Source of the DNA: Allobosea sp. LC85
GTDB taxonomy: Bacteria; Pseudomonadota; Alphaproteobacteria; Rhizobiales; Beijerinckiaceae
Length of the DNA: 64,000 nt
Assembly: GCF_000735605.1 (NCBI RefSeq)
Contig: NZ_JPKG01000056.1
Coordinates: 1-64,000, forward strand
Direction of reading: 5' to 3'
A program made the translations under genes and the position numbers. The notes under the pieces are model-generated. The model was not told where the DNA came from and ran no database searches. It saw only the letters and a program-made list of their open reading frames with translations. Below are positions 62,388 to 64,000 of the stretch, piece by piece (the stretch's first letter is position 1; every line of letters begins with the position of its first letter).

Positions 62388-63866
62388 TCACCAGCTCACT
62401 GCGACGTATTTTGTCTCACAGAATTCGAGGATGCCGTGATGCGCGCCCTCCCGGCCGAGGCCACTCTGCTTGGTGCCGCCGAACGGGGCAGCCGGATCCG
62501 ACACGAGCCCTCGATTAAGGCCGACCATGCCGCTTTCCAGCTTGCCCGCGACGCGCAATCCCTTGGAGAGGTCGCGCGTGTACACATATGAGATCAACCC
62601 ATACTCGGTGTCGTTGGCCAGGCGGATCGCCTCCTCCTCGGTCTTGAAGGACGAGATCGGCGCAATGGGACCGAAGATCTCATCGCTGCTAATGGCAGCA
62701 TCGGTCGGAACCCCGCTCAGCACGGTCGGTGGATAGAAAAAGCCGCTGCGGTCGAGCGGCTTGCCACCAGTCAGCACCGTCGCGCCGCGCTTGACGGCAT
62801 CTTCAACGAGGCCATCGATGCGGCTGACGGCATCGGCATTGATGAGTGGGCCGCATTGGGTCGCGGCATCGTAGCCGGCGCCCACGACCAAGCCCCCCAT
62901 CCGCTCCGCCAGCCCCTTCGAGAAAGCGGCCAGGATGCCCTCCTGAACGTAGAAGCGGTTGGCCGCCGTGCAGGCCTCACCGCCGTTGCGCATCTTGGCG
63001 ATCATTGCGCCATCCAGTGAGGCCTCGAGATCAGCGTCGTCGAAAACGATGAACGGGGCATTGCCACCGAGTTCCATCGAGCAGGAAATCACCGTGTCGG
63101 CGGCCTCGTGCAGAAGCTTGCGCCCCACTTCGGTCGAGCCCGTGAACGAGAGTTTGCGAACGCGCGGATCGTGCAGCATGGCGCTGACCGTCGCGCCCGA
63201 GCGGGAGGTCGTGATCACGTTGACGACGCCATCGGGCACGCCGGCTTCCGCGTACAGAGCCGCAAGGGCATAGGCTGTGAGGGGCGTCTCGGTGGCGGGC
63301 TTGAGGACGACCGTGCAGCCGGCGGCAAGGGCCGGACCGATCTTGCGTGTCGCCATGGCAGCGGGAAAGTTCCAGGGCGTGACCAGCACGGCAACGCCGA
63401 TCGGCTGGTGCTCGACCAGGATCCGGTTGGCTCCGCTCGGCGCGATCGACAGGTCTCCATTCAGGCGCACGGCCTCTTCCGAGAACCAGCGAAAGAACTC
63501 GGCGGCGTAAGCGACCTCACCCTTGGCGTCGCTGAGAGCCTTGCCGTTCTCAAGCGAGATCAGTTCGGCCAGAAAGTCTTTGCGCTCCATCATGAGTTCG
63601 AAGCAGCGGCGCAGGATTTCCGAACGCCTGCGCGGCGGCGTGGCCGCCCAGGCAGGGCCTGCCTCATGGGCCGCCCGCACGGCATCCATGGCATCGTCAA
63701 TGCTGGCATCGGCAACGGAGGCGATAACGGCTTGCGTCGATGGGTCATAGACCTCGATCCTTTTCCCCGTCGCGCCCGCCCGCCATTTGCCGGCAACAAA
63801 GATATCGGTCGGGACATCCGCAATGGCGAAGCTGAGCCGCGCGGGGATCGTTTGATGAAGGTTCAT
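62388..63866 (-). CDS. NAD(P)-dependent succinate-semialdehyde-type aldehyde dehydrogenase
   Basis: A 492-residue GabD-like enzyme: Asn166 in PWNFPAAM, Lys189 in LKPATETPL, FTGSTEVGRKLL, Glu265 in SMELGGNAPF and catalytic Cys299 in NGGEACTAANRFYV. It oxidises a semialdehyde such as succinate or glutarate semialdehyde; related enzymes handle 2-oxoglutarate semialdehyde in sugar-acid routes. It follows the Fe-alcohol dehydrogenase gene by 18 bases and precedes the enolase-family gene by about 48. Confidence 0.9.
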   Translation of the reverse strand: MNLHQTIPARLSFAIADVPTDIFVAGKWRAGATGKRIEVYDPSTQAVIASVADASIDDAMDAVRAAHEAGPAWAATPPRRRSEILRRCFELMMERKDFLAELISLENGKALSDAKGEVAYAAEFFRWFSEEAVRLNGDLSIAPSGANRILVEHQPIGVAVLVTPWNFPAAMATRKIGPALAAGCTVVLKPATETPLTAYALAALYAEAGVPDGVVNVITTSRSGATVSAMLHDPRVRKLSFTGSTEVGRKLLHEAADTVISCSMELGGNAPFIVFDDADLEASLDGAMIAKMRNGGEACTAANRFYVQEGILAAFSKGLAERMGGLVVGAGYDAATQCGPLINADAVSRIDGLVEDAVKRGATVLTGGKPLDRSGFFYPPTVLSGVPTDAAISSDEIFGPIAPISSFKTEEEAIRLANDTEYGLISYVYTRDLSKGLRVAGKLESGMVGLNRGLVSDPAAPFGGTKQSGLGREGAHHGILEFCETKYVAVSW

Positions 63867-63884
63867 CTGCGGGGGGCCTTTCCC

Positions 63885-64000
63885 TTATGAATTCAGTCGC
63901 GCAGCCGCTCTGCGATCCCCGTGGAAGGCGGCCGCGACAAGGGCTGCCATCGACTCCGGGTCGAGAGGACGTGGGTTGTTCTTGATCAAACGCGTGGCGC
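63885..64000 (-). CDS. C-terminal end of an iron-containing alcohol dehydrogenase (partial)
   Basis: The minus-strand frame enters from the right edge and stops with TAA at 63885-63887. The 38 residues seen include TRLIKNNPRPLDPESMAALV and a short basic tail, which match the end of group III Fe-dependent alcohol dehydrogenases (TKNNPRP...). It would supply the aldehyde for the dehydrogenase just downstream. Identity rests on this tail only. Confidence 0.7.
   Translation of the reverse strand, partial: ATRLIKNNPRPLDPESMAALVAAAFHGDRRAAARLNS

Noticed and set aside
1-64000. tRNA, rRNA, riboswitch or prophage genes
   Set aside because: Intergenic regions were read for cloverleaf-like arms, rRNA stretches, preQ1-type leaders near queC/queE, and phage structural genes; none was convincing.

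Overview
The window is a high-GC chromosomal segment of an alphaproteobacterium. Rhizobiales/Hyphomicrobiales is likely, and a Bosea-like soil genus is my best guess at low certainty. The grounds are: GC-rich coding throughout; a 6-phosphogluconate dehydratase (Entner-Doudoroff); many Ugp-, Dpp- and TRAP-type binding proteins; a candidate EcfG-type stress promoter (GGAAC-N17-GGTT); and several families of short palindromic intergenic repeats. No rRNA, tRNA, CRISPR array, complete insertion sequence or prophage was seen. Mobile DNA is present only as small transposase remnants.

Layout. 1-5 kb: tail of a TauE/SafE-like permease, then a minus-strand envelope cluster (PBP4-type carboxypeptidase, small secreted protein, class-C beta-lactamase-like serine hydrolase, unknown protein). 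5.4-8.3 kb: an AraC regulator, then a minus-strand operon of four very small hydrophilic proteins behind the candidate EcfG promoter, plus a fifth similar gene on the plus strand. 8.5-10.5 kb: a DUF6880-like protein and a small secreted Trp/Arg-rich repeat protein. 10.8-19.8 kb: a six-gene plus-strand polysaccharide operon behind an unusually AT-rich leader. It encodes an unknown protein, a GT2-GT4 double glycosyltransferase, two tandem 391-residue polysaccharide pyruvyl transferase-like paralogues, an exported glycoside-hydrolase-like protein and an SGNH hydrolase. This is the best candidate for an undescribed system.

20-28.7 kb: edd; a GlxA-type regulator divergent from a MAPEG protein, with an operator-like palindrome and a (CTC)11 microsatellite between them; a truncated queC joined to intact queE; a Rieske-FAD oxidoreductase; and a MscS channel. 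28.8-33.6 kb: a minus-strand glycan synthase locus (HlyD-like protein, predicted alpha/alpha-barrel glycosidase, BcsA-like GT2 with a PilZ-like tail), similar in layout to the c-di-GMP-activated mixed-linkage beta-glucan locus bgsBA of Sinorhizobium. 34-41 kb: housekeeping genes (YigZ-like, tex), an orphan gene, and rfbD preceded by a broken rfbC.

41-64 kb is mostly uptake and catabolism. In order it holds: an orphan family-5 binding protein with an M81 (MlrC) protein; NUDIX; a six-gene Ugp-type ABC operon ending in a phosphodiesterase-like and an inositol-monophosphatase-like enzyme; a 2-hydroxyacid oxidase / ketopantoate-reductase-like / TRAP binding protein operon; and a Dpp-type ABC operon fused to a catabolic set (Fe-alcohol dehydrogenase, semialdehyde dehydrogenase, mandelate-racemase-family enzyme) that runs off the right edge. 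Short perfect tandem duplications (about 13-33 bp units) recur through the window, in and between genes.
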